Below are positions 17,609 to 28,922 of a stretch of 64,000 nt of DNA, in pieces (the stretch's first letter is position 1; every line of letters starts with the position of its first letter). The position numbers and the translations under genes were made by a program. Source of the DNA: Terriglobus albidus (lineage in GTDB: Bacteria > Acidobacteriota > Terriglobia > Terriglobales > Acidobacteriaceae); assembly GCF_025685425.1 (NCBI RefSeq), contig NZ_JAGTAS010000020.1, positions 62,001-126,000 on the forward strand, given 5' to 3'. Under the pieces are notes generated by a model that did no database searches, was not told where the DNA came from, and saw only the letters and a list, made by a program, of their open reading frames with translations.

Positions 17609-17701
17609 CATTCACTCGCTCCAATGTTCCATTCACGCTATCCGAGAATCGGTAACAAAACTGAATAACCCGGCCAACACTCCGCTAGACTAGCGAACAC
17701 C

Positions 17702-18991
17702 ATGAAGAAAGACGCAACCCGCGCAGTCCAACGCGGAGCACGGCACCGCAAATCCGTTGCCCGTACCGAACTCGGTCACTGGGACGCCGCACAGCGCACC
17801 TCTGATCCCCACAAACTGCTGGCCAAGGCGATGCGTGGACGCATCGTCACATTGCTTCCGCTCAAGAACGAGCGCATGGCTGGTTCTGCGTTCGCCTTCT
17901 TCCGAGGCGCTGCACCCATCATGGCGTACGATCTCTCACTTGGACCGCGCACCTCCATCGTGTCTCAGCTCTGCGGCGATGCTCACCTGCAGAACCTCGG
18001 CGCCTATGAAGGTGACGATGGACGCCTCATCTTCGATATCAACGACTTCGACGAGACCATTCACGGGCCCTTCGAATGGGACATCAAACGCATGACCACC
18101 AGTATTCTGCTCGCGGGAGACGATGCCGGGGTCCACAAAACAGGATGCCATAGCGCCGCCGATGTCTTTCTGGCCAGCTACTGCGGGCTGATGGAACATC
18201 TTGCCCGTCTGCCGGTGTTGGACGCCGCACGCTTCCAGGTACATCGGCTGCAAGCGGTATCGTCCATCTCTGAGATCCTGCGCAAGGCCGAACGCGCCAC
18301 GCCTCTGCATACGCGCGAGCATCTTACGGAAGAGACAACAGACGGTCGGGCCTTTCGAAACCTGCCGCCGGCGCTGCATCGCGTCAAAGGAGAGCGGAAG
18401 CGGGCTGTACTCGCCTCTCTGCGCCGCTATCGCGAATCACTGCAGCCGGAGCGCCAGCACTTCCTTGCCCGTTATAAGCCGGTCGATGTTGCCTTCAAGG
18501 TTGTCGGCACCGGCTCGGTCGGCATGCGTGATTATGTGATCTATATGGAAGGCAATGGCGCCGACGATCCTCTTTTCCTGCAGATCAAGGAAGAGACCGG
18601 CTCTGTGTATGCGCCGTATCTTCCTGCCAAAACCGTCACCGCGACAAACCAGGGACAGCGTGTAGTCAATGGACACCGCGCCATGCAACTGCAGAGCGAC
18701 CCGATGCTGGGGTATACCCGATTCGAAGGCCGAGATTACCTTGTCCGCCAGCTCAACGATCACAAGGCCACACTCGATGTCACACATCTGGATGGAACCG
18801 CCTTACAGCAGTATGCGGAGGTCTGTGGCGAGCTGTTGGCCCGCGGTCATGCGCGTTCAGGAGATCCGGGACTGATCCAGGGATACATCGGCAAAGGCAA
18901 GCGCTTCCGTGAAGCCATGCTGGAGTTCGCGCATGCCTACGCGGCGCAGAGCAGAGATGACTGGCAGAAGTTCAAAGCAGGTTTGGCGTAA
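17702..18991 (+). CDS. DUF2252-domain protein
   Basis: The 429-residue protein matches the DUF2252 family, which has a kinase-like fold. Characteristic stretches are AGSAFAFFRGAAPIMAYDL, CGDAHLQNLGAYEG (like the HGDxHxxN loop of aminoglycoside-kinase-like folds), FDINDFDET and the C-terminal GELLARGHARSGD. Function in the family is unknown. The first ~20 residues are basic and there is no signal peptide. No operon partner is evident; an ankyrin gene starts 46 bp downstream. Confidence 0.85.
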   Translation: MKKDATRAVQRGARHRKSVARTELGHWDAAQRTSDPHKLLAKAMRGRIVTLLPLKNERMAGSAFAFFRGAAPIMAYDLSLGPRTSIVSQLCGDAHLQNLGAYEGDDGRLIFDINDFDETIHGPFEWDIKRMTTSILLAGDDAGVHKTGCHSAADVFLASYCGLMEHLARLPVLDAARFQVHRLQAVSSISEILRKAERATPLHTREHLTEETTDGRAFRNLPPALHRVKGERKRAVLASLRRYRESLQPERQHFLARYKPVDVAFKVVGTGSVGMRDYVIYMEGNGADDPLFLQIKEETGSVYAPYLPAKTVTATNQGQRVVNGHRAMQLQSDPMLGYTRFEGRDYLVRQLNDHKATLDVTHLDGTALQQYAEVCGELLARGHARSGDPGLIQGYIGKGKRFREAMLEFAHAYAAQSRDDWQKFKAGLA

Positions 18992-19036
18992 CCGATTGCA
19001 TCGCAGTACCATGCTGTCGCAATCATGGAGGAGCCC

Positions 19037-19498
19037 ATGGGAAGCTTTGACGATCTGCTGGAAGCAGCGAAGCGCGGAGATGAGGACGAGGTCAGAACGA
19101 TCGTGAGTCACCATCCGGAGCTCCTGCATCAACGAGACGAACGCGGAGCGACCGTCCTGCATCACGCCGCATTCGGCGGTCATCACGCGATCGCGGAGTT
19201 TCTAGTTCATCAGGGAGCAGAGATCAACGCCCGCGACGCCGAGTTCGGAGCCACACCCGCTGGCTGGGCCATTGAGTATCTTCGCGAAATGGGCGGCTTT
19301 CTCGCCATCGAGCTGGACGATCTCGCCTTCGCCATCGAGAGACGAGACGCGATATGGGTTGCGCGCCTTATCAGGAGATTCCCGGCACTTCGTCGGGCCA
19401 ATAACTCTGAGGGAACGCCACTCTCGCAGTTGGCGGAACAAACAGGAGATCCGCGGATAACCCGATTGTTTCAGCGGACAGAACACACAGATGAGTGA
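19037..19498 (+). CDS. Small ankyrin-repeat protein
   Basis: The 153-residue protein starts at ATG 19037 with GGAGGAG immediately upstream; an ATG 12 nt earlier would overlap that Shine-Dalgarno. It shows DLLEAAKRGDEDEV followed by ankyrin helices (GATVLHHAAFGGHHAIAEFL, QGAEINARDAEFGATPAGWA). Ankyrin repeats mediate protein-protein contact. No signal peptide is seen and the partner is unknown. It may be co-transcribed with the DUF2252 gene. Confidence 0.8.
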   Translation: MGSFDDLLEAAKRGDEDEVRTIVSHHPELLHQRDERGATVLHHAAFGGHHAIAEFLVHQGAEINARDAEFGATPAGWAIEYLREMGGFLAIELDDLAFAIERRDAIWVARLIRRFPALRRANNSEGTPLSQLAEQTGDPRITRLFQRTEHTDE

Positions 19499-19622
19499 AT
19501 CCGGGATTCCGCATGACTGGATCCGCAAGCTTGGCCATCTTGCTGCCTTTGAACGGCTGCTCTTGGCAGTCCTATTTGCGAAATATTTGTCAAGGCACAT
19601 CGATAAATTCTCGCTGCGGAAC

Positions 19623-19713
19623 CATAGAGCGGGCCTTCAGCCCTTTGATCATCCATGGGATTCGTGACCTGGGGCGTTGCCCCAGGCTGGTATGGGGCGC
19701 ACCTTGGTGCTTT
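19623..19713 (-). repeat. B-family repeat, upstream of mtgA
   Basis: It contains ATAGAGCGGGCCTTCAGCCC, CCTGGGGCGTTGCCCCAGG and GGTATGGGGCGCACCTTGGTGC. It ends only ~14 bp before the chosen mtgA start and is read through by a longer open frame. Confidence 0.7.
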
Positions 19714-19726
19714 GACAGCGGGCGCT

Positions 19727-20446
19727 ATGATGCTGACAGTGGCTCCCACGTCAGACATACAGCCCAGGCTGCGGACTAGCAGACCTTCTGTCCTGCGTCT
19801 TCTTCGCTGGTTTGGTCTCGCCATCGTACTTCTCTGGCTGCTTGCAGCGTTATCGCTGGCAGCGCTGCGATGGATCGATCCACCGACCACCATGGTCCAG
19901 ATGCAGCGAAGGGTACAGTCATGGACAAGTAGCGCGCCGTATAACAAGCGTTACAAGTTCGTTCCGCTCAGCCAGATCTCGCCCGACCTGCAACATGCCG
20001 TGGTTGCAGCCGAGGATGCACGCTTCTATCAGCATCATGGCTTCGATTGGCATGAGATCCAGACCGCAGCCAAAGAAGACATCGAGGGCGAACGCACGCG
20101 GGGCGCTTCCACCATTACACAGCAATTGGTGAAGAACCTGTTCTTTGGAACAGGGCGCTCTGTGATCCGCAAGATGGCAGAGGCGACGCTGGTACCGGTG
20201 GCTGAACTGGCGCTAGGCAAGCAGCGCATTCTGGAGCTTTATCTCAACGTGGTGGAATGGGGTCCGGGAATCTACGGCGCAGATGCGGTCTGCCGCACAG
20301 ACTACAGGACCTCGGCTCGCGGCATCAGCCGTGCGCAGGCGGCGCGGCTGGCCGCGCTTCTTCCCGCGCCACTGAAACGAAAGCCCGAGCGTATGAACAG
20401 CTACAGTGGAATCATCCTGAGACGAATGGTGCAGATGGGCTGGTAG
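19727..20446 (+). CDS. mtgA: Monofunctional peptidoglycan glycosyltransferase
   Basis: The 239-residue GT51 protein has one N-terminal TM anchor (LLRWFGLAIVLLWLLAALSLA) and the lipid-II polymerase motifs: AAEDARFYQHHGFDW with catalytic Glu near residue 96, GASTITQQLVKNLF, and RILELYLNVVEWGPGIYG. There is no transpeptidase domain, so this is MtgA-like. I choose ATG 19727 (19730 is equally possible) because the longer open frame from 19655 begins inside a B repeat. With the repeat so close, the promoter and Shine-Dalgarno are unclear. Confidence 0.88.
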   Translation: MMLTVAPTSDIQPRLRTSRPSVLRLLRWFGLAIVLLWLLAALSLAALRWIDPPTTMVQMQRRVQSWTSSAPYNKRYKFVPLSQISPDLQHAVVAAEDARFYQHHGFDWHEIQTAAKEDIEGERTRGASTITQQLVKNLFFGTGRSVIRKMAEATLVPVAELALGKQRILELYLNVVEWGPGIYGADAVCRTDYRTSARGISRAQAARLAALLPAPLKRKPERMNSYSGIILRRMVQMGW

Positions 20447-20454
20447 CTGAGAGC

Positions 20455-22473
20455 TCAGATCTGCGTGGCTTTATGCGTGGAGAGGAAGATCCGGAAACAG
20501 GTGGCCGTTCCCTTTTCTCCGAAGTGGCTTCGGAAGGTAAGTGTGCCATCATGCTTTTCGACGATGCCGCGGCTGATCCACAGGCCAAGACCAGTGCCCT
20601 TGGTTGACTTGGTAGTGTAGAAGGGCTCGAAAAGGCGCCGTGCATCTTCGGGCCGTATGCCGCAGCCGCTATCCGTAATGCTGACCACGATGCCCGGCAG
20701 GTATTCGCCACGGCGGATGGCATTCCTGACCCGGATGCGGAGACGCCCTCCCTGAGGCATGGCCTGAATCGCATTGGCAATCAGGTTCATGAAGACCTGT
20801 TTCAGCTCGCCCGGGAAGCCGTGCACTTCGCCCGTTACCTTGTACTGCGTCTCCAGCCGGATGTTATTCGCGACCAGGTTGGCATGCTGCAACTCAAGGA
20901 CGTCTTTCACGAGATCGCTGAGATGTAGCGGCACGGCGATCTGCGACTCGCGATAGAAGCTGAGTGTCTGCTTCGTGATGTGGGACACACGCGCCAGTTC
21001 CTGCTCAGCGAGCTGGGCGTAGTAACGTGCCTCCTGATCAAGCGAAGGATGGTTCTGCAGCAGGAAGAAAGCGTTGGTAATGGCCGCGAGGGGATTATTG
21101 ATCTCGTGAGCGACAATGCCCGCGAGCTTACCCATGGCGGCCAGGCGGTCGTTACGGCGCAGAGCCTCTTCCGCCTGGAGTTGCGCAGTGATATCACGAT
21201 TGATCTCGAGCACCATTCCACCGCTCACCGTGAGTGCCTGGCGGCTGGCGACGACGACTTCGCGTCCATCCTTGCAGCGGTGCACCAGATCTCCATCCCA
21301 GCGTCTGGCTGTCCTGAGCGTCTCCCGCATATGCTCAAGGCTGACGGGCCATCTGGTCGCAAGGAAGGTATGAGCGTTCTGCCCGACGGCCTCCTCACGG
21401 CTCCAGCCGTAGAGCGCTTCGGCGCCTGCATTCCAGAATCGGATGACACCCAGCCAATCCCGCACCATGATGGCTTCAGAGGCAAGCTCCAGCAACTCGG
21501 CGCGCTCACGGAGGATCTCTTCCATGCGTTTCTGTTCGGTGATATCGAAGAACGCGCCCACCGCACCACGAACTTCCCCGGCCTCATCGAAGACAGGAGA
21601 GGCGCTCGCCAGCATGGATTTCACAGAGCTGCCGTTGCGATGCAGCTCCAGCTCAGTGAGCCCCGTGGGCTGCATGGTGCGCAACGAGGTCCGCACCGGC
21701 ATCTCCTCCGGATCCAGTTGCCTGCCGTGCTGATAGGCGGTGTAACCGGCGGTTGCGAAGGCCTGATCGATCGGCTTGTCCACTCCCCCAAGACTCAAAA
21801 TCTCACGCAGAGCGGCGTTGGTTGTGATCTCGTTGCCCTCGGGGGTATGGGCTACGGCGACGCCGACCGGCAGTACCTTCATGATGGACTCCAGCTCGGC
21901 GACCCGCTCCTGGAGCTGCGCATTGAGCAACCGCAGCGCCTGACTGCGTTCGGCGACGCGTGCCTCCAGCTCGCGGTTCAACTGCTGCAGTTGGCGCGTA
22001 GTACGGTGCAACTCGGCAAAGACGCTAACCTTTGCCCGCAGGACGTCGGGAACCACCGGCACCGAGATGTAGTCCACGGCACCGCTCTGGTACGCACGGA
22101 TGCGATCGACATCGGTAAGGTGAACGGCGGAGACGAAGATGATGGGCGTCTTCTGGAAACGCGGATGCTGCCGCATCATATCGGCGAGTTCGAAGCCGTC
22201 CATCTCCGGCATGCTCACGTCCAGAAGAACCACGGCAACGTCGAGCTTCAAAAGGCAGTCCAGGGCTTCGCGCGCAGACGTCGCTTTGACCAGAGTCTCC
22301 CCCAGGTCGCGCAGAATGACCTCATAGCTGAGCAGCTTTCCGGGCTGGTCGTCCACCATAAGAATGGTGACCGGCGTCTTTGCTGTCTGCGGCTGAGCCT
22401 GCACTGGAACCTCTGCCGGAAGTGACACCTCCGGGATGGTTTTTGGAGCATCGATTTGAGCGGCAACGTTCAT
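20455..22473 (-). CDS. REC-PAS-PAS sensor histidine kinase
   Basis: The 672-residue soluble protein has an N-terminal receiver domain (about 35-155; phospho-acceptor D85 in VVLLDVSMPEMDG), a coiled coil, two PAS domains (about 195-320 and 325-445), and a HisKA/HATPase core (H456 in AHEINNPLAAITN, N-box NLIANAIQAM, DSGCGI, GTGLGLWISRGIVEKH). Its ATG is 1 nt after the stop of the upstream poly-HAMP kinase gene and lacks its own Shine-Dalgarno, implying translational coupling. It may accept phosphate from that kinase through its REC domain (inference). Confidence 0.92.
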   Translation of the reverse strand: MNVAAQIDAPKTIPEVSLPAEVPVQAQPQTAKTPVTILMVDDQPGKLLSYEVILRDLGETLVKATSAREALDCLLKLDVAVVLLDVSMPEMDGFELADMMRQHPRFQKTPIIFVSAVHLTDVDRIRAYQSGAVDYISVPVVPDVLRAKVSVFAELHRTTRQLQQLNRELEARVAERSQALRLLNAQLQERVAELESIMKVLPVGVAVAHTPEGNEITTNAALREILSLGGVDKPIDQAFATAGYTAYQHGRQLDPEEMPVRTSLRTMQPTGLTELELHRNGSSVKSMLASASPVFDEAGEVRGAVGAFFDITEQKRMEEILRERAELLELASEAIMVRDWLGVIRFWNAGAEALYGWSREEAVGQNAHTFLATRWPVSLEHMRETLRTARRWDGDLVHRCKDGREVVVASRQALTVSGGMVLEINRDITAQLQAEEALRRNDRLAAMGKLAGIVAHEINNPLAAITNAFFLLQNHPSLDQEARYYAQLAEQELARVSHITKQTLSFYRESQIAVPLHLSDLVKDVLELQHANLVANNIRLETQYKVTGEVHGFPGELKQVFMNLIANAIQAMPQGGRLRIRVRNAIRRGEYLPGIVVSITDSGCGIRPEDARRLFEPFYTTKSTKGTGLGLWISRGIVEKHDGTLTFRSHFGEKGTATCFRIFLSTHKATQI

Positions 22474-22474
22474 A

Positions 22475-25400
22475 TCAGCGATGAAGCCACGTTCTTAGTC
22501 CGGAAAGCAGTTGGTCCGTGTTGACCGGCTTCGCCATGTAATCGGAAGCTCCGGCTTCGAGACATTTCTCACGATCTCCCTTCATCGCCTTGGCGGTCAG
22601 AGCAATGATCGGCAGCCGATGGAACTCAGGATTCTGCCGGATCACCTGCATGGTCTCGTAACCATCCATCTCCGGCATCATGATATCCATCAGAACGATG
22701 GATATGTCAGGTGTTTTTGCAAGTGTTTCAATGGCTTCGCGCCCGGTTCCGGCGGTAAGCACCACCATACCCCGCCGCTCAAGCACACTGCTGAGCGCGA
22801 AGATATTCCGGACGTCGTCATCCACCACCAGAACCTTGGTCCCGACCAGCGCCTCATCGGACTGATGCAGGCGGTCGAGCATACGCTGCTTCTCCACCGG
22901 CAAGTCGCTGACGACACGATGCAGGAAGAGGGCGGTCTCGTCGAGCAGGCGCTCGGGGGACTCGACGTCTTTGACGACAACGCTGCGGGCGAGCGTATGC
23001 AGACGTACATCCTCTTCCGGAGAAAGGTCCTTTCCGGTGAAGACCACGACAGGAAGCTCGTGCAGTCTCTCGTCCTCATGAATCTTCTCGAGGACCTCGA
23101 AACCGGTCATATCCGGAAGGCGAAGGTCAAGAACAACGCAATCGAAGTTGTCCCGTTCGAGAGCGGCAAGGGCGGAGGCTCCGCTGTCGGTAATCTCCAC
23201 ATCAATGTCGTCGTGCCCCAGCAGTGCACAGATGCTGGTCTGCTCAGCCGGGTTGTCTTCGACGATCAGCAGCTTCTTCCTGCGGGGCGTTGAAAATTCC
23301 TTGATACGTGAGATGGCGTGGGCCAAGCCTTCGGCGGTGGTGGGCTTGGTGACATAGGAAAATGCACCACGCGACAGGCCATGATGCCAGTCCTCGTCTT
23401 GGGTAAGCATCTGTACCGGAATGTGGCGGGTAAGAGGGTCCTGCTTCAGATGGTTCAGGACTGCCCAACCCAACATGTCCGGAAGGAAGACATCAAGGGA
23501 GACGGCGGTGGGACGAAATTCGCGAGCGAAGGCCAGCGCCTCTGACCCGCGCATCGCAACCAACACCTTGAAGCCCTTGTCGCGCGCCATATCGCACAGA
23601 ATGCGCGCAAAGTGGGGATCGTCCTCCACAATAAGCAGCGTGGGATCGCCAGGCTCGACATTCCCGCGATCATCTTCCACGCGATCGACAATCTGCTCCG
23701 CTGCCGTAGCAGGAAGTGTGAGATTGACCGAATAGTGGGTAGCCTGCGAGCGTTCAGGATACGAGATAACAGTGGCTGTCGGACCGACATAGGTCTGCGG
23801 GATATAGAGGGTGAAGGTGCTGCCTTCGCGGGGGACGCTGCGAAGCTGAATCTCGCCGCCAAGCAGGCTTGCGAGCTCACGGCTGATGGCCAGGCCGAGT
23901 CCGGTGCCGCCGTACTTACGGCTGGTGCCGGCATCCGCCTGCTGGAAGGCTTCAAAGATGATGCGTTGCTTCTCCTGCGGAATGCCGATACCGGTGTCCG
24001 TTACCTCAAAGGCAATGACATTGCCGGCGCCGTTGAGGATAGGGTGCCCGTCGCTCCATCCGGAGGTAACCGGGAAGACCTTGAGCTTCACGCTTCCCTT
24101 CTCCGTGAACTTGAACGCATTGGAGAGCAGGTTCTTCAACACCTGCTGCAGACGTTTGGAGTCTGTAACCAGGCTGCGCGGCAGACGGGAATCAGCATCG
24201 ATGTCGAAGCTGAGCCGACGATTCTCTGCCTCATGGCGGAAGGGCCGCGCCAGCGATTCGAGCAGCGTGCCAAAGAAGAGCTCTTCGGCTTCGACGGAGA
24301 CCGTTCCGGACTCGATCTTCGAGAGATCGAGGATATCGCTGATCAGATTCAGCAGATCCGTTCCCGCTCCGTGAATCGTGCGTGCAAACTCCACTTGCTT
24401 CGGTGTGAGATTGCCATCGGGGTTGTCGGTTAACTGTTGACCAAGCACGAGAATGCTGTTCAGCGGCGTGCGCAGCTCGTGCGACATGTTCGCCAGGAAC
24501 TCTGACTTGTACTTCGAGGTCAGCGCCAACTCCTTGGCCTTGTCTTCCAGAGCGCGGCGAGCCTGCTCGATCTCCTGGTTCTTGCGTTCCACTTCCGCGT
24601 TCTGTTCGGCAAGCTGCTGCGCCTTCTGCGCAAGCTGCTCGTTGGTGGTCTGCAGCTCGGTCTGCTGGGTCTGCAGCTCGGTTGCAAGCTGCTGCGACTG
24701 TTTCAGCAGGCCTTCCGTCTGCATCGTCGCCTCAATACTGTTCAGCACGATGCCGATGCTCGATGTGAGCTGTTCGAGGAAGGCCATGTGCGAGGCAGTG
24801 AAGTAGTGCAGCGTGCCCAGCTCGATGACCGCCTTCACGCGGCCTTCGAAGAGCACCGGCAGAACGATCACGTTACGCGGCACGGCTTCAAACAGACCGG
24901 AGCGGATTGGCAACGTTCCTGGCGGAAGGTCTTGGACCAGTAGACGGCGCTTCTCAAGCGCGCACTGACCGATAAGTCCCTCACCAAGAAAAATGCGTTC
25001 CTGATGGGCTTCCGGCGTACTGGAGTACGCCGAGAGAAGCACCAGCGTACGCGTGTTTTCTTCATCCATCTGATAGATGAGCCCCTGCTGCGCGGCCACC
25101 AGCGGAACCAGCTCAGAGAGCAGCAAGCGGCCTACGGTTGCAAGATCACGCTGGCCCTGCAGCATGCCGGTAAAGCGGGCCAGGTTCGTCTTCAGCCAGT
25201 CCTGCTCGTTGTTCCGGTCGGTGGTGAGACGAAGGTTATCAATCATCGTATTGATGTTGTCCTTCAGCTCGGCCACCTCACCACGTGCTTCCACCTGGAT
25301 CGACCGGGTGAGGTCACCCTTGGTCACGGCGGTGGCTACCTCTGCGATGGCACGCACCTGGTTAGTAAGGTTGTCGGCCAACAGGTTCACGTTACCGGTG

Positions 25401-28400
25401 AGATCTTTCCATGTTCCGGCAGCACCAGGCACGTTGGCCTGGCCACCGAGACGGCCTTCTACACCAACCTCACGCGCGACTGTGGTGACCTGATCGGCAA
25501 AGATGGCAAGTGTGCCGGTCATGTTGTTGATGGTCTCGGCCAGCGCGGCCACTTCGCCCTTGGCGTTTACCGTCAGCTTCTGCGTCAGGTCACCGTTGGC
25601 GACGGCCGTTACCACCTTCACAATGCCGCGCACCTGTTCGGTGAGGTTGTAGGCCATAACGTTGACGTTATCGGTAAGATCCTTCCACGTACCGGCAACG
25701 CCCTGCACCTCGGCCTGGCCGCCCAGCTTACCGTCCGTACCCACTTCGCGGGCGACGCGCGTGACTTCGCCGGCGAAGGCGTTGAGCTGATCCACCATGG
25801 TGTTGATGGTGTTCTTCAGCTCGAGAATTTCGCCCTTCACGTCTACCGTGATCTTGCGCGAGAGGTCGCCGCGGGCAACGGCCGTCGTCACTTCGGCGAT
25901 GTTACGCACCTGACCGGTGAGGTTGCCGGCCATGGCGTTTACTGAATCCGTAAGATCCTTCCAGGTACCGGCAACACCTGGCACGTTCGCTTGACCGCCC
26001 AGACGGCCTTCGGTGCCGACCTCACGCGCCACACGTGTTACTTCGGCGGCGAACGAGCGGAGCTGCTCGACCATGGTGTTCAGGGTCTCTTTGAGCTGCA
26101 GAATCTCACCGCGTACGTCCACGGTGATCTTCTTCGAGAGATCGCCCGTTGCGATGGCCGTTGCGACTTCGGCGATATTACGCACCTGGCCCGTCAGGTT
26201 CGAAGCCATGAAGTTGACGTTGTCGGTAAGATCCTTCCACGTGCCGGCAACACCCGGCACCTCGGCCTGACCGCCCAGCTTGCCGTCCGTACCGACTTCA
26301 CGGGCAACGCGCGTCACTTCGGCGGCGAAGGCGTTGAGCTGGTCCACCATCGTGTTGATGGTGTTCTTCAGCTCCAGGATTTCGCCCTTCACGTCTACGG
26401 TGATCTTGCGGGAGAGGTCGCCACGGGCAACCGCCGTCGTCACTTCGGCGATGTTACGTACCTGGCCGGTGAGATTACCGGCCATCGAGTTCACCGAATC
26501 GGTAAGATCCTTCCAGGTGCCGGCAACACCGGGCACATTGGCCTGGCCACCAAGACGGCCTTCCGTACCGACCTCACGCGCCACGCGGGTGACTTCGCCG
26601 GCGAAGGCGTTGAGCTGGTCCACCATCGTGTTGATGGTCTCTTTCAGCAGCAGGATCTCGCCGCGCACGTCCACCGTAATCTTCTTCGACAAGTCGCCGT
26701 TCGCGATAGCTGTCGAAACCTCAGCGATGTTACGCACCTGGCCCGTGAGGTTCGAGGCCATGGAGTTTACCGAGTCGGTAAGATCCTTCCACGTGCCGGC
26801 CACACCAGGCACCTCAGCCTGACCGCCCAGCTTGCCGTCCGTACCCACTTCGCGGGCGACGCGCGTCACCTCGGAAGCGAAGGAGCGGAGCTGGTCCACC
26901 ATGGTGTTCAGCGTCTCTTTCAACTGCAGGATCTCGCCGCGTACATCCACGGTGATCTTGCGGGAGAGATCGCCGCGAGCCACAGCGGTTGCGACTTCGG
27001 CGATGTTACGCACCTGGCCCGTGAGATTTGAGGCCATGAAGTTGACGTTATCGGTAAGATCCTTCCAGGTGCCGGCAACACCGGGCACAGCGGCCTGTCC
27101 ACCAAGCTTGCCTTCCGTACCCACTTCGCGGGCGACACGCGTTACTTCGCCGGCGAAAGCGTTGAGCTGATCCACCATCGTGTTGATGGTGTTCTTCAGC
27201 TCGAGAATCTCGCCCTTCACGTCTACCGTGATCTTGCGGGAGAGGTCGCCGCCGGCCACAGCCGTTGTGACTTCAGCGATATTACGCACCTGAGCCGTCA
27301 GGTTACCGGCCATGGAGTTTACTGAGTCGGTAAGGTCCTTCCAGGTTCCGGCCACACCCGGCACTTCGGCCTGGCCGCCCAGCTTACCGTCGGTGCCGAC
27401 TTCGCGGGCGACGCGCGTCACTTCGCCGGCAAACCGGTTGAGCTGGTCGACCATCGTGTTGAGGGTCTCTTTCAGCTGCAGGATCTCGCCGCGCACGTCG
27501 ACCGTGATCTTGCGGGAGAGGTCACCGTTCGCGATCGCCGTAGCAACCTCGGCGATGTTACGGACCTGGCCCGTGAGGTTCGAGGCCATGAAGTTGACGT
27601 TATCGGTGAGATCTTTCCAGGTTCCGCCGACACCGGGCACCTGCGCCTGGCCGCCCAGCTTGCCTTCGGTACCGACTTCGCGCGCAACACGCGTTACTTC
27701 GCCGGCGAAGGCGTTGAGCTGGTCCACCATGGTGTTGATGGTGTCTTTGAGCTCGAGGATCTCGCCCTTCACGTCTACCGTGATCTTGCGCGAGAGGTCG
27801 CCACGGGCAACGGCTGTCGTTACCTCTGCGATATTACGGACCTGGGCCGTCAGGTTGCCGGCCATGGCGTTCACTGAGTCGGTAAGGTCCTTCCAGGTTC
27901 CGGCCACGCCAGGCACCACTGCCTGACCGCCCAGCTTACCGTCTGTACCGACTTCACGAGCGACGCGCGTCACTTCAGAGGCGAAGGAGCGCAACTGATC
28001 GACCATCGTGTTGATGGCCTCTTTCAACTGCAGAATCTCACCACGTACGTCGACCGTAATCTTGCGGGAGAGATCACCGCTGGCTACAGCCGTTGCCACC
28101 TCGGCAATGTTACGGACCTGGCCGGTCAGGTTACTGGCCATGGAGTTTACCGAATCGGTAAGGTCCTTCCAGGTTCCGGCCACGCCGGGCACCTGTGCCT
28201 GGCCGCCCAGCTTTCCGTCTGTACCGACCTCGCGGGCGACACGTGTCACCTCGGAGGTAAAGACGCTGAGCTGCTGAATCATCGTATTGACGATGTTGGC
28301 CGAGCGCAGGAACTCGCCCTCGAGAGGACGGCCGTCCACGTCAAGCCGTACGGTCTGCGTCAGGTTGCCCTGGGCCACAGCGCCGATCGCCCGGGTGACC

Positions 28401-28777
28401 TCTACGGTAGGACGCAGCAGATCTTCGACCAGCGTATTAACGCTGGCCTCCATCTCTCCCCAGGAACCGCGACGTTCCTGAAAGCGCGTCCGTTCGCGGG
28501 TTCGTCCCTCTTTACCGACAGCCTGGCCGACACGTTTCAACTCACCCGCCATCTGCTGGTTGGCGGCGACAATGTCGTTGAAGGAATCTGCGACCTTACC
28601 TTCAATTCCTGTCCAGTGGTTGGGAAGGCGCACCGAGAAGTCGCCATCGCGCATACGGCGCAAGGCGTCCAGAACGATCGCAATGTCAAACTGGGATCGA
28701 TCCGCGGCAGAGAGTTCAACAGTTGCTACAGAAGATGCAAGATCAGTCTTGGCTGACTTGCTGACAACTCGTTTCAC
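22475..28777 (-). CDS. Giant poly-HAMP hybrid sensor histidine kinase
   Basis: The 2100-residue protein has no TM helix or signal, so it is probably cytoplasmic. Order: two degenerate HAMP-like units (about 25-160), eleven ~92-residue HAMP-pair repeats each with GTWKDLT (about 165-1180), GAF (about 1199-1350), coiled coil (about 1353-1420), HisKA (H1433 in [10 protein letters not shown]), HATPase ([31 protein letters not shown]), and three receivers at about 1710, 1834 and 1980 with acceptors near D1762, D1884 and D2031. The layout recalls fungal group III NIK1/Os-1 osmosensor kinases and bacterial poly-HAMP hybrids such as OsaA, with a long array. The start is GTG 28777 with GAGGG upstream. 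It is the first gene of a two-kinase operon. Confidence 0.93.
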   Translation of the reverse strand: MKRVVSKSAKTDLASSVATVELSAADRSQFDIAIVLDALRRMRDGDFSVRLPNHWTGIEGKVADSFNDIVAANQQMAGELKRVGQAVGKEGRTRERTRFQERRGSWGEMEASVNTLVEDLLRPTVEVTRAIGAVAQGNLTQTVRLDVDGRPLEGEFLRSANIVNTMIQQLSVFTSEVTRVAREVGTDGKLGGQAQVPGVAGTWKDLTDSVNSMASNLTGQVRNIAEVATAVASGDLSRKITVDVRGEILQLKEAINTMVDQLRSFASEVTRVAREVGTDGKLGGQAVVPGVAGTWKDLTDSVNAMAGNLTAQVRNIAEVTTAVARGDLSRKITVDVKGEILELKDTINTMVDQLNAFAGEVTRVAREVGTEGKLGGQAQVPGVGGTWKDLTDNVNFMASNLTGQVRNIAEVATAIANGDLSRKITVDVRGEILQLKETLNTMVDQLNRFAGEVTRVAREVGTDGKLGGQAEVPGVAGTWKDLTDSVNSMAGNLTAQVRNIAEVTTAVAGGDLSRKITVDVKGEILELKNTINTMVDQLNAFAGEVTRVAREVGTEGKLGGQAAVPGVAGTWKDLTDNVNFMASNLTGQVRNIAEVATAVARGDLSRKITVDVRGEILQLKETLNTMVDQLRSFASEVTRVAREVGTDGKLGGQAEVPGVAGTWKDLTDSVNSMASNLTGQVRNIAEVSTAIANGDLSKKITVDVRGEILLLKETINTMVDQLNAFAGEVTRVAREVGTEGRLGGQANVPGVAGTWKDLTDSVNSMAGNLTGQVRNIAEVTTAVARGDLSRKITVDVKGEILELKNTINTMVDQLNAFAAEVTRVAREVGTDGKLGGQAEVPGVAGTWKDLTDNVNFMASNLTGQVRNIAEVATAIATGDLSKKITVDVRGEILQLKETLNTMVEQLRSFAAEVTRVAREVGTEGRLGGQANVPGVAGTWKDLTDSVNAMAGNLTGQVRNIAEVTTAVARGDLSRKITVDVKGEILELKNTINTMVDQLNAFAGEVTRVAREVGTDGKLGGQAEVQGVAGTWKDLTDNVNVMAYNLTEQVRGIVKVVTAVANGDLTQKLTVNAKGEVAALAETINNMTGTLAIFADQVTTVAREVGVEGRLGGQANVPGAAGTWKDLTGNVNLLADNLTNQVRAIAEVATAVTKGDLTRSIQVEARGEVAELKDNINTMIDNLRLTTDRNNEQDWLKTNLARFTGMLQGQRDLATVGRLLLSELVPLVAAQQGLIYQMDEENTRTLVLLSAYSSTPEAHQERIFLGEGLIGQCALEKRRLLVQDLPPGTLPIRSGLFEAVPRNVIVLPVLFEGRVKAVIELGTLHYFTASHMAFLEQLTSSIGIVLNSIEATMQTEGLLKQSQQLATELQTQQTELQTTNEQLAQKAQQLAEQNAEVERKNQEIEQARRALEDKAKELALTSKYKSEFLANMSHELRTPLNSILVLGQQLTDNPDGNLTPKQVEFARTIHGAGTDLLNLISDILDLSKIESGTVSVEAEELFFGTLLESLARPFRHEAENRRLSFDIDADSRLPRSLVTDSKRLQQVLKNLLSNAFKFTEKGSVKLKVFPVTSGWSDGHPILNGAGNVIAFEVTDTGIGIPQEKQRIIFEAFQQADAGTSRKYGGTGLGLAISRELASLLGGEIQLRSVPREGSTFTLYIPQTYVGPTATVISYPERSQATHYSVNLTLPATAAEQIVDRVEDDRGNVEPGDPTLLIVEDDPHFARILCDMARDKGFKVLVAMRGSEALAFAREFRPTAVSLDVFLPDMLGWAVLNHLKQDPLTRHIPVQMLTQDEDWHHGLSRGAFSYVTKPTTAEGLAHAISRIKEFSTPRRKKLLIVEDNPAEQTSICALLGHDDIDVEITDSGASALAALERDNFDCVVLDLRLPDMTGFEVLEKIHEDERLHELPVVVFTGKDLSPEEDVRLHTLARSVVVKDVESPERLLDETALFLHRVVSDLPVEKQRMLDRLHQSDEALVGTKVLVVDDDVRNIFALSSVLERRGMVVLTAGTGREAIETLAKTPDISIVLMDIMMPEMDGYETMQVIRQNPEFHRLPIIALTAKAMKGDREKCLEAGASDYMAKPVNTDQLLSGLRTWLHR
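25240..28260 (-). repeat. 276-bp tandem DNA repeats encoding the HAMP array
   Basis: Eleven successive units of ~276 bp (for example GGTAAGATCCTTCCA recurs near 25950, 26226, 26502 and 26778) encode the HAMP repeats. Units alternate between a type with VKGEILELK and one with VRGEILQLK, giving a 552-bp super-period broken once in the middle. DNA similarity is high enough to allow homologous expansion or contraction. Confidence 0.9.
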
Positions 28778-28922
28778 GCATCACCCTCACTCAGGTGGTT
28801 GAGCGCTTGTTGCTCACTACCAGAATTAATTAAATGAAACTAGGCAAACGGTCAGATGCACGATGCGTCAGGAGTGGTTGCTTCGTAATAGGGCACCGTC
28901 TCAGACCGTGTTTATACACATA

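Noticed and set aside
20980-22425. 481-codon plus-strand open frame
   Set aside because: Antisense to the REC-PAS-PAS kinase gene, which has complete catalytic motifs.
25004-27926. Several long plus-strand open frames (313, 346, 180, 204 codons) across the HAMP region
   Set aside because: They are antisense shadows repeated every 276 bp with the tandem repeat; no family is recognisable and the minus-strand kinase is certain.
25240-28260. CRISPR-like array
   Set aside because: Repeat units are 276 bp, contiguous and coding (HAMP), without spacers.
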